Below, piece after piece: positions 45,001 to 56,390 of a stretch of 64,000 nucleotides of DNA. How positions within the stretch are numbered: the stretch's first letter is position 1; every line of letters begins with the position of its first letter. The DNA comes from Colletotrichum lupini (taxonomy: Eukaryota; Ascomycota; Sordariomycetes; Glomerellales; Glomerellaceae): the NCBI RefSeq assembly GCF_023278565.1, contig NC_064675.1, positions 434,001 through 498,000 on the forward strand. The letters are read 5' to 3'. Both the position numbers and the translations under genes were made by a program. Below the pieces are notes generated by a model that saw only the letters and a list, made by a program, of their open reading frames with translations, had not been told where the DNA came from and made no database searches.

Positions 45001-47518
45001 GTTGCCGGCATTCTATCTCAGACACGAGCTCCCCTCCAGCGCCAGGTCCAGGGCTTCTTGTTGGAAGACGGTGAGCGTGGCCCGCAATAGCAACGAGGAT
45101 CAGCGCGGTCACGATTTCTCACCGACGGCGCAAATAAGTGACGTCCCTTACGGTCTGCGTCAGGAACGAATACCAGCGGCCTGGGTGTCTTATTTCAGAT
45201 GGCACACTTTACGGCTGGCTGACGACGATCGAAGTGCCAACGGATCCATCCATTACAGTCTAAATAAATTTCCTGATTGCATGCTGGGCTGTCCATCACC
45301 CGTCCTTGCTCCCTGTCCAACATCGATTGCTGCGAGTAGCTCAGCCCGCGCACTTGCCCCTTGTGCTCCGATCTCAGGGCCTATGAACCGCGTCTTCGCA
45401 TCAATACAAAATCTCGCGCGTTTCCGCGGCCCACGCTCGCCGACTTGGTATTCATCGAGAGAGAAGCATCGTATATTTCAGCACGTACCATGCGCTTAGT
45501 ATTTTCGGCAGAGTGTGGGGAATGGGGATTAGCTCTGCTCAGCACGGTGGAACGACTGCAAGGATTCAATGGTGTGGTGGTAGCCTGGTTGGTACTCACA
45601 CAAGCTCTCGACGAATCCTCAGAACGTGCTTGCGGAGCTTCCGCCGGCGTAAGCACGAAAGCTTGCTCAACAGAAGATGTTTCTACATACAACTTTGCAA
45701 GCTTTCAAAGCTTAGGCTACGTTTGTCCTGCCACTATCAGAGCAACAAAAGAATACTGGATACCCCAGCGGTACAGTTACAATGCAAGGCAATTGAACCA
45801 TGGCCATATCTCAATCGATCTCGGTACCAAACAAAGGTGACATGAGCGTAGGCGAAGGTCAACCGAAGTCTGCTTCTGCTGCTTGCTACTTGGGCCCAGG
45901 TTCAATGACAGAGACAGGCAATTAAAGACAGGTTGCTCCTGTATCCGTAGACAAGGCCGCATCGAATCAACCATCTGTACGACATAGCTTCGCGGCTCGG
46001 CACTGTCACCCTTCCCTCGACTGCAGATTCTCCAACTTTTCCCCAAATTACTCTAATCATCGAAGGGGGTATCGGGCTCTACCCTAGCCGCAGGTCAGAG
46101 TGCAACCCATCCTCGGCGACGAAGGATGGCCCCCTCCCCCTGAGTCAACGAGAACACTTGCGTTGGGAGTTGCAGAACAGTCCACTGTGAACCATTGTTA
46201 GGATTGATAACTCGCCGGAACATGAGAAGCAAGTAAGCTACGGCTACTACTACAGTAAGGGTGCGTATCTCCAGTCAACTCTGGGTTGGCAGTCTTGGAC
46301 CCAAGGCGTTCAGGCAATTGCAAAATGCAATGCACCAGGTGCGCCGAGATTCAGGGCCCACACATGGACAACGACAGATCACAGTTGTTGAAACATGAGC
46401 AGCCTTCTCATTCGTCTCACTCTCGACTGGCGTCCTCTGCCGTTCCACACTGATGTTGGGCCACTCGGATTGGCCTGTCTTTCAAAATCAGTACCGTCTT
46501 TTTGAGGCTGTGCAAAAGAGCATCCGTCCATCCATCGGGCATCCATCCTTGAGCAGCTGGGCCTGTCGGCTTTTCCCTGGTTGAATGGCAGCCGATATGG
46601 AGACTGACTTTCTGCAGCTTCAACCGCTTCCGTTGCGCTTGTGTGCCCTTATTTCCGTCAGCCTATCATGTTGCCCTCGCCGGCTGTCTCAAGTGTTGAA
46701 CGTTTCTCGAGAGCCGGTGACAAATCTGAGAGGAGGACCAGCGTTCCTGGACCACAAGCAGCCTCCCACCATCTTCCGCGTTCGACGAACCCTCCAGGGC
46801 AGCTTAGGCCACGCATACTTACTCCAAATCCGCTCACACTTTTCAGGACGGGATGGATGGGCCAGTGAGTTGGTGGGTAGAAGGAAGGGAAGAGCGAGAA
46901 GCATCAAGCCCCAAGCTGATCCAAGGTTGTCCCGGGCCAATCCAGCCATCGGAGACTCACACGGCACGGCAAGCGTCAAGCAACAGAGGATCCAGGCCAA
47001 TGTGGTTCTCCAACCCGAGCCAGCCCGCCCAGCTACGCAAGCATCCAGCTACCCTAGCACACGCATGGCGTTCTCCAAATCAAACCCTAAGTCAACGGCT
47101 GGCGCAGCAATTCGCATCAACACCATCCAACTATGAGGGACCAAATAGCTCCTTCGACATTCCTCCCGTCGTGAGGTATTAGCCGGCCACCTCCCCCGAT
47201 TATGAGCACCTGACACCCCTGGTATTAGCCCCGGCAGCGTGTCACCCCTGTCTACCCCAGATTTTTCCGGTTGTATTTTCCTGTTCATGGACCACCCAGG
47301 CTTAACAGGCATCTTCGGGAAGTTGGTCAGGGAGCAGGTTCAATCTTGTCTTCAATTTGCCGGTCAGTTCCTTTCCCTTGCAATTATTGCTCCAGTCATA
47401 TGAGCCAATTGATATGATTATCACTCGGATCTGAGGATATGTCACCTCGGAACGACGCTGGGACTATGTAGAAATACATCCTGATAGTGCTAGCCATCCG
47501 GCAGACGTCCGTTGTTCC

Positions 47519-47541
47519 TTTTTTTTTTTTTTTTTTTTTTT
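47519..47541. repeat. T23 tract
   Basis: A run of 23 T, flanked by TTCC and GGC. The T25 tract at 17287-17311 has similar neighbours (ATCC/GGC). It could be a simple repeat or the poly(A) tail of a minus-strand retroposed copy. No element body could be delimited. Confidence 0.9.
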
Positions 47542-50500
47542 GGCTCCGTAAACTTTTGGATGTCGTATTGGACTAGTTGGTCCTGTCTAAACCCTGAAGA
47601 CAACGACTCTACGTGAAGTCGACGCCGCTCGTCTGCATAAGGTACTATTCGAGATGCACCTGCTAGAGCCCAGACACCAGAGGCCCAAAGGTGTATGCCG
47701 GCGGCATTCGCTGGGCATATTCGTGACGTAGGTGCTCCGGGTTCGCCCCGGACCCATGGCTCTAGCATCGATTTGAAGGTCGCAGTTCTGTTTCGCCATT
47801 GAGGTTTGTCAGGGCTTATCCATCTAATCATGGAGCTAGGCGACGGGGAATTAACGAAACCAAGACACGCGTTTCGTCAGGGCTAAACAACTCTTTTTCT
47901 GATTCATCGGTACGCCAAGTGAAGATTGCCATGCGCACTTGAAGCGTTCAATCAATCGATTTAGCCTGCTTCGCCGCGAATGATCAAGACGAGGTGTCGC
48001 ACCAACGCCGTGCCAGACTGCCTGCCACCATAAGCTCTCATGTAAGGAAAGAATCTATGGGATATTCCGTTCTTAGACCTGTGTGATTGGTATTATAAAT
48101 CCGAAATCTGGAGCTGGGGGACCTCTGCTGGCGGACGTTGATGGAGCTCTGTTGAGTTGGCTTGCCGTCCTTTCCGAAATCCACAGGAGGTGAGATGCAG
48201 TCGCCGAGGTATCTGTATGCCGCGTCTGTCACAATCCGTACTACACTGGGCGGGCGGCCGTCCATGATCTAATTAGCTGCAACAGACGGCTGGCATTACT
48301 GGGAGCTCAGGGCTGGCCTCAACAAATAGGAGGAAAGTTGTCGATGCTCTCGGGAATAAGTCTGGCATCCGATGACCGTTGCTTATCCGATGGAGGAATC
48401 GACTTGGCTCATCGTCACAACTTCATGCACACTATCCGAACACGCACATATACATACCACCACACCACCTTCTGCTGCTAGCTTCTTCTAGGTACATTAA
48501 CATACCCAGCAATTTGGTCTCATCGTAGGCGTCACCAACCACATGGCAGCCTGTCGCCTATCCGGCTGTGCTTGCGTCACTGCGCGTATAATGAAGTGAC
48601 GCTGGAAACCTCGATTGAGCTTGATGCTACCTTCGTCACAGCTTTCTGTAGGATCGTCTACAATCAGCAAGAGCGGAAACTCTGTGAATATTTGCAGTTT
48701 AATACGGATCCCCGCTGAGCTGTCATTGCCACACCAAAGTACTTCGGTTACAGAAAAGCAGTTCGTAAACCAGTCTTCGCTTTTTTGCCACGGCTACGTT
48801 GATTGGGTCTCTGCTGCCACTTCGCTTTTACTTGGGCCAAACCCGTTCGTGGCTCCGTTGCGTTGTGCCTATTGTTGGCCCACACACCCACTCACAAATA
48901 ACATGCAGACTCTGGAACTACGCCAATCCATCGTTCCATGTCGCGGATAATTCTTCTTTGCTGCTGCTAGTCAGCTTCGCTAGACAGAGAATGGGCCTGT
49001 GTCGTGCAGAGAAGGGAAATGAATTTTGAGTCTCTCGAACGTCGCTGGCCAAGGTCGGGCGTATGGAACTGCTTGGGAGTCGCCACTGGTCCAAAATTCC
49101 CGCGCCATTTGCCTTTGGTCCAAGGTCATCGTCATTGGTGGCCTTGAGCAGATGCAAACTGCCGTTCCTGGACTCGGTCGGCTCTCAACGTCGGCTTGGA
49201 CCACGCCACCTTGGCTCACGGTGGGCGGTCTTTGTTCTGGTCCCTTAAGGTTCCTACGGGAAACGCTTTCTTTCAGGGGACTGACGATATCCCGTAGACT
49301 AGCAAGCGCCCGTCGCCAATTTACCCAGTCACACACTCGCAGTACCGTTCTTCAGCTTTAACGATAGACGAACAGGCGCCTCAGCTTTGCGTGGAGCTAT
49401 TTACTTAGTCCCAAGCCTGAGTCGTCACGCTCCCTGTTCACCAGCCTCCAAAAACCACAACGGCCGTCCCTCATCTTCAGGTTCGGGGGCTGGTGTGGCT
49501 CTTTGCAGAACATTCGCTATGCTTTGAACCGAGTTGACGGCCGCACTACGGGAGGGATGTGGCGATGCCGGGCCACGCTACCAGCCCGTGAGTGTGTTCA
49601 CCGGCCGCCCTTCGGTCTGTCGATCGGCGCCGATCATTCTGCATCACGGAGTAGTTTCTTGGAAGGAAAGAAAAAACGAGTACGTTCGGCGGCACGGCGT
49701 TAACTCGGGTGCGGTGGGTGGCTACGTGCAATATCAGGCTCTTCAGACGACGTGCAGCACCTGTTATTTCCTGTATGCAGTCCTGACAGTTTGCGGCATG
49801 GTCGAAATCCACCAGCGTGTGGCGCAAGCGAGAAGCGAGAGCGGGTTGGCATTTGATTCCTTCTGGTGTCTTCCAAGCTAGGGTCCTTGTGTTCTCTCGG
49901 GTTGATCTCTGCATCTTTTGGGGGTTGCAAGGTGATCTTCGGAGGTTATCGGCAGTTGGAGGGACACGGAAGGGTTCGACAATCTGTTGGAATGGCCTGG
50001 CCACCCGCTGATCGCTATCGCGATCGTCCGTTTGTCCGCGCTCAGAGATGGTTCAACGGTCGTTGGTGGTCGCGCTGCCATGGCGAGTGCTGTGACGCCG
50101 CAACGTCATCAACGTTTCTGGAGGGACTTTGTTCTGATTGATATAACATTATTACGGCATTGCCATTCCGAGAGTTTCTTGAATGATCGAAGGATGGCTT
50201 CGCATTTGCCACGGCCCTCTCGACATGGTGAGATTCAATTCCCAATTGCACGTTCAGAGGTGGTCGGTAGCACAAGTGTATTATTTCGAGACTACATGGG
50301 GAAGAGCCACTGCCGAAGACGAAGCATCTTCTGAGAGCATAAGATATCTGAAGACTAAGCATCGAAATCCATTGAAGTTCACCGGTACTGCTCGAGTCTT
50401 TCCCGTATGCCTTGCTGTAGATTAACGCGTGAATCATGATGATGCGAGGCCCAACTCATGCATTATTACGTTCTTTCGAAGGTACGAGTATCTGTCGATG

Positions 50501-50740
50501 TGATGAAGAAGAGAATCAATTGGGTATTATTATGAACAATCATCAAGACGGAGCTCAGCTTCTAAACATGATGATGCCAGGCTCCTGAAAGCATACTACT
50601 ACCATGAGATGCTGGCATCGTAAAATCCTCTCGAGGAACCGTAGAAACGAACCGTCCAAAGATACCGCCACCAATTCATCAAGACATCAATCCGCACATC
50701 CCCCCATCGTGAATCATCCCCCTCGATATTATCAGCGGTC

Positions 50741-53700
50741 TTACGACTGATCAATATCCATTTCATCAACATCGGCAGCAGCGGATTCGTCGAAGCCAAT
50801 GGCCGCCAGTTTCTTTTTGACGTTCTGTTGCGATCTCATTTCCTACGTAATGGGACAGTGATGAGCAAAAGTGAAGCCATCGACGTGCAATATAATGACT
50901 TGTGCCGAGAGGAGGTTTGGACATCTTTACTTACCTCTTCTACCGTGTTCTTGATCACGTATCTCGTGACGAGCACTGTTTTACCCTGGCCGAAGCGGAT
51001 CGCGCGGGCGATAGCTTGGTTTTCGACACTAGGGTTCCATTGGAGTTCGACGATGAAGACGCGGTTGGCGCAAGTAAGGTTGAGACTGGTGAAGTGTGTC
51101 TCGTTAGTATGTATTGTTTGTTTTAAGATGCGAGAGAACGGATGGCGGTGAACTAACCCAAAGGCACCGGTGCCGGTTGTCATGATGAGAACCCGCTTCT
51201 CCTCGTCCTCTGCAAACTGTCCGAGAATTTCCTGTCTCTGTGACAAGGGACAGTCGCCGTCGATTCTGTGGTACTTGACACCGACCTTTTCGAGGTGTTT
51301 CGCGACAAGGCGGAGCGTTCTTGTCCAGCAAGAGAAGATGATGCTGTTTTCGAAGGGATTTAGTGATGTTCGAAACAAGAGTGACAGGCTAGGCTCTTCA
51401 CAGGTCGGACCCTTCACAAGTGACTTACCTCTTGGTTGTCGAGACGTCGACTTGGACGTCACGGATCAAGGCCCCCATCTTGGTGGAGTATCCCACCGTG
51501 TTAAAGTAATCCGCATCATCCGCGCCTGACGTCGTTTGTGCGGAAGCGTCAGGAAGACCCCTGGCATCCAATGCAGGCCCATCTACTCTCACTTGCGGAA
51601 TCGTACCGAGACCAGTAGAAGAAATCTTGGCCGACTTTTTCCAGTTATCGCACACGGGGCAATGCCGCTCCCGAGAGGCAGAGACTGGGTTCGCCGACGA
51701 CGACAGATCCGAGTCGTCGAGACACTCTGAGCAAAACACGTGCGGGCACTGCTTCTCGGACGCGTTGCGCAGCCTGTTGAAGCCAAGGATGGGCATGGGC
51801 TGGTGACATCCGTTGCACGTCAACTCTGCGTTCTGCCCCAACGCCGAGACGGCGGCCTCGCGCTCGTCGAGATCGAGGCGGTAGCTCCGCCGGTGCCAGG
51901 AAAAGGGCTTCTGGAAGGTGCCGTGGTTGCAGAGGATACGCATCTGGAGGTTGGCCTGGAAGAGGCCGAACTTGCTGCTCTTTTCGACCTCGCCTACCTT
52001 TTGCTTGATGGTGCGCATGAGGATCTTCTTGGTCTTGTCGTACTGGTCGCGCTCCTCGGGGCTGAACTCGAGTGGGACGACGCGTTCCTCGAGGGGAGGA
52101 AGGTCGAGCACTTCTTTGGTTCGGCGCAGGCACAGTGATTCCATGAGGGCGATGAGGCGCTCCTTGACCTTTTCTCGGTTTTCTGAGTGTTGCTCAAAGG
52201 GCACCTCGATGTAGCGGCGGAATGTGGCTGGGTTGTCAAAGGGCGTTGCGCGGATGAATGCGAAGAGGGCGCCAATGTCGGCGAGCTTGTTCTGGATAGG
52301 CGTGCCTGTGAGGCACCATCGTGAGTTTGCGTGGAGCGATCGGCAGGCTTGGTAGAATGTCGTTGCCGGGCGGCGGATGATATGTGCTGTGTTATAGTCG
52401 GTCAGTTCATCGACACTTTTGAGGAATTGAAGGTTGGAGGGAGTATGGATTCGACTGGAGGCAGTGGGAAAGTCAGAGGTTTAGAGAAGAAGCTTGCCTT
52501 CGTCGAGAACAACTCGGTACCAGCCAATCTTGTGCAAGATGGACGACTTCTTCTCGAACTCTGCAGACAAAGTATTGTAGGTTGTCACGACGATGTCGGA
52601 GCCTTTGATTATGTCAAGGTCCTTTTCTCGATTTGGGCCGTGGTACTTGATGTGTGTCAGGCTTCCGTCCACGTGCCTATCGCGTTGTTAGAGATGAGAG
52701 AGTATAATACTGGTCGCGGCAATTATCACTTACTTTTTAATCTCATTTGTCCAGTTGTAGATGAGAACTGGTGATCGTGAGTTCTCTGATTAGTGAAAAG
52801 GGGAAACAGGTGATTGCCTGGGGACTCACGAGCAGACGATACGACCACGAGGGTCGATCCTGAGTAACGCAGGTCCTTGCTCTTCTCGCTGTTCTTCTCT
52901 TCCTCGACGGCCCAGTTACGGGCGTCGTCGAGGGTCTTGACGATGAGCGAGAGAATAGACAGAGATTTGCCCATGCCCATCTCGTCGGCGAGAATACCGC
53001 CGCCCTTCTCATCCGGCTGAAGCTTTTGTTTCACGTTGGTGATCTTATGACGATACCTAGGTTTTCAGAATCAGAGTGGTGTCTATCAGCACGCGAATCT
53101 CAAGCAACGTACCATTCTTGTCCTTCTACCGTCACCCGACGCCAGAGTCTGTAGCCTTCGTTAATGTCACCAGATTCCCGCTCTAGCATGAACGCGAGCG
53201 CCTCCTGTTGGTGCCTGCGGACTACTTAGTATAACACGCGCACCAAGGGATGGTGGTGGCTAGTGATTGACAAGAGGCCGACGTTACCCTAATAGATCAT
53301 TCTTCAACCGCTTGTCTCCGAGCTCACGATTAAACTCCCGCTTGTTTTCGATCGAGTCGTACACTTCAATCATCATCCGCTCCAGCTTCTGTTCCCGCCG
53401 TTGTCGCCCAGTTGATTGCCCACTATTGACATCTTTGATGAAATTCTCGGGCATCATCTCACTGCCTTGAATCTTGAGGACGTGTGGGTTCTCATAGCAG
53501 AGCTCCCGGCGCGCATGATCCGATTTTTGCAACCAGAGCTTCCCCTCGGTCAGCTTGTCCCCAACGACCTTTGCCATAGCACGCGGGCCGTAGACGTTGA
53601 TGTCGACTTTCACCATGGCCTCGACGGGCTTCTTGGCGCGGCCGATGGTCTCGCGGAGCGCATTGGTCGGGGCGATGGGCTCGAATTCGACACGGGAGTC

Positions 53701-54561
53701 TGGGGTTAGCAGTCGGGCGAGGGCCTTGCCGGGCCCAGAGCGGAGGTAGCCGAATTCTGTGTTGTCGTCCTTGAAAGAGAGGCAGATGTGTTCTTGTGAA
53801 TCGCAGAGGGTGAAGCGCTGGAAAGCTATCCTGCCAGGGGCGGAGGCTCGGCAAGACTCGCGCAACTTGGTGTCGATGACGCCCATGTCACCTATCAATT
53901 TGATGTCTACATTGTAGAGCTATAATTGATGAGTCGGGGTTGTTCTTTACACCATCTTGACAGAAAAGAGATAGGAGAAAGGCAGGATGTCCAGATGACC
54001 AAGAAACTTGATGAAATGAGTTGTGTCTTACCATGCCGTAGCAGACCTTGTCGGCATCATCCTCGCCCGCCGTCGATGAACACGAGTCCGAACCAGTGAT
54101 GCTGGAATCGGGGAAAGTGAGGGCGACTGTGTCACGGTCAAAGAATCTTGTGAAGATTCGGAGTTCTGAGGTGAGCTGTACGTTCCTAAGTCGGGCGCCT
54201 GTGCAGCAGTTAAACGTCCCCATGTTTCTAGGTCGCCAAAGTCGAAGGATGCGAGCTCGGGTTCGTTGCTGATGTTGAGACTTCCTAGTTGACCATCGAC
54301 GCCTTGGTCAAGAAAAAGGTCATATATCTGCACGTCTTCGATGGGAGGGTGATCCTCGATGACGGGAAAACCATCTTGGCCGCCCTGAAGGGTGCTGTCC
54401 GAGCTTTGGAAGGGAGTATGGCGTGGATGATATCCGGGGTACGAGTAATCTTGAACGCCGCCCTGGTAGGTTGGCGTAATGGAGCCGTACGAGGAGACGG
54501 ACGACGGGTCGGGATAGTGGAGATCTTCATCTTCTTCGTTGAGAAGTCTCTTTAGCGACAT
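50741..54561 (-). CDS. SNF2-family ATPase with RING finger (RAD5/HLTF/SMARCA3-like)
   Basis: There are eleven exons: 54561-54216, 54165-54032, 53919-53288, 53214-53113, 53056-52830, 52767-52734, 52676-52498, 52386-51429, 51343-51158, 51085-50935 and 50842-50741. The spliced frame stays in phase and encodes 1016 residues. The first intron (50 bp, GTTTAA donor) is the least certain; it is inferred because the frame changes there. Helicase motif I is GILADEMGMGKS (about 430), motif II is DEAH (about 550), then LTGTPIQNKL and, near 955, QAIARAIRFGQ. A C3HC4 RING (CNGC...CPHVFCSEC...CPVC, about 740-795) sits between the helicase halves, as in RAD5, RAD16 and HLTF. The region before the ATPase (GYLRSGPGKALARLL) is weakly HIRAN-like. 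It is a nuclear DNA-dependent ATPase and possible ubiquitin ligase. Whether it is a true RAD5 orthologue needs a tree. Confidence 0.88.
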
Positions 54562-56390
54562 AGTTGCTAGGGGGTTATCGGAGACTCAGGGTAGTTGACT
54601 AAGTTAGCCTGTCGATGAGTGATTGAGACTAAGAGTCCTTCTCGGATTTGATTCCGAAGTTAGAAGTTAGTGTCTTCAAAGCTAGTGAAAGCTTCGAATA
54701 ACTTCGGTTGAATGAACGAACGGTTGTCGAGTCTATCGCGCAAATGGGTCAATCAATGGATTTTCCCACTGTCAAGTGCTTCTTCTCATGCAGCCAGTGC
54801 CTTGAGGAACATGATGAGGCTCTCTGCGGCATAGCAAAAGGCGCCGGGCGAACCATTTTTGACCACATGATGGCCGGTGACGTGAGGCAATCGAAGAGGC
54901 TACCGTTTGCTGTGCAGTCTCCCTCCTTGAGGCGCAGTGCGCGGACGATGATGAAGGCGATCGTGCTTCCCGTTGGTGGTTCGCACTTCGCCGAAGGCTC
55001 GTAGCTGCGCTCCGGACGCGCACAACCCACACCGCGTGCTTTTTCCACTTTCTTAGTGCCGTTGGGGTCCTTGTGAGGGTCCCCTTGAGCGATTTGGGGG
55101 GCCCTAATTGTTCTAACTGCCCTTAGGGTCATTCTCGCACCCGCTTTGCACCGCCCCTGAAGACCCCCGGCACCCCGGTTCACCGACGGTTGCTCCGCCC
55201 CAACTGCTCGGAGTCCCCCGACCGGGGCATTTTCAAGAGCCTCACTAGCCCGGAATGAGGTCAAATGATGGGGAAATGCCCACCTGCCGATGCTTGTTCT
55301 CGAGAATAGACACCGGAGAAGGCTCCGGTAGGGTTGAGGATGACGTATATTGACGATGTTCGCGGGATTCCCATGTCGCGGACTGAGTCTTGTGACGCGG
55401 GATTTCTCAACTGACGATGTGGACCACTTAGCATTATACAGTGGAGGTATACCGTACGGCGTAGAGAAAGAAGAAGGCAATTCATAGCCGGCTAAGTCGG
55501 TTCCAACGGTAAGTCGCTGCATATGAACCAACCAAAGCAAGTCACAAGAGTTATGTTGACAATGCTCAACAGCCCTACGAAACAAAAGGGACACTGCAGC
55601 AGCCAACGGGGCGGAAGGGCGACTCTGCCCCTCACAAGGCGTCCGCGGGGCACGACAATCTTGAACTAGGCTGTAGACTACGTGTTGGAAAACACGCGGG
55701 AACTCGTGCTGGTAGGTCGGTCGTCAGGGGTTAGATGCAGTGCACCAATGCAGGTCGTCGAGTGGCTTGTGGCAGCACAGAGACAGAGACACATGCAGAC
55801 AGCCTGACAGCGCGCCGGAACACAATCGCTCTCTCTACGAATCCGCAGTGACGCACACAGCAACAGACAGTAGAACTGCAGATGAAGACTGTGGCAGTGG
55901 CAGTGCTCACTGCCTAGCGCCTCGCACATCCCTGGTGCCCCCGTTATGTTTGCTGTGCGGGCCTAACGACCACAAGAAACTATTGGATCCCCCTGCCAAA
56001 GACGTTGGCCTTGGGCAGGGGTTGCTCGGACGGGGTAGTATTTTTGATATACGTCTGGCTGCCTCTTTTGCTATGAAGAGCATCAGCCTCAATTCATGTC
56101 AATCGCTTTCTCAGTGCGAGCTGTGGACTCGAACATCAACCCCATTCTCATCTTCCTTTCTCCAAAGACTTTCTTTCCTTCTTGAACAATTCTCTCCACT
56201 TGGGTCTCTTTCCGACTCCATTTCCCCGCGAGTTTGTTCATGTATCGTTGTGGTTTACGTCGCAACACGATCCACAACGAACCGGGTTTAGTACACGCAC
56301 CTAGCTCGTGGGAGCCCGAGCCCCCGTAGCGGCCGTGAGCAATTCGACACTTGTCCCGGAGCCAGCGCCGAGTTCGCCAAGTCCACAACC
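54562..56390. other. Divergent intergenic region with one unexplained open frame
   Basis: This region lies between the start codons of the SNF2 gene (-) and the NLR gene (+). A 285-codon frame (55606 to 54749, minus) is open, but its peptide shows no signal, domain or clear coding pattern, and a plus-strand frame overlaps it. I treat it as unproven. Promoters of both genes must lie here. Confidence 0.45.

Larger units (their letters stand above)
35094..50740. other. About 15.6 kb without a supportable gene
   Basis: Between the start of the C2H2 regulator and the 3' end of the SNF2 gene, base composition stays near that of the neighbouring genes. Open frames are short, overlap on both strands, and show no domain or consistent splice structure. 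It is not a RIP-type AT-rich block. Visible contents are dinucleotide repeats near the C2H2 gene, many GGTAC/ACCTACC-type motifs and short palindromes (for example GGTACCTAGGTACC at 36641-36654 and ACGGAGTACTCCGT at 37909-37922), a G run near 38686-38698 and a T23 tract. A large regulatory region, untranslated leader or long non-coding RNA is possible. Very diverged genes cannot be excluded by eye. Confidence 0.55.

Noticed and set aside
47741..47757. CCGGGTTCGCCCCGG, considered as a tRNA or SINE B box
   Set aside because: No A box or acceptor stem is present at the right distance, and the orientation does not agree with the nearby T23 tract being a poly(A) tail.
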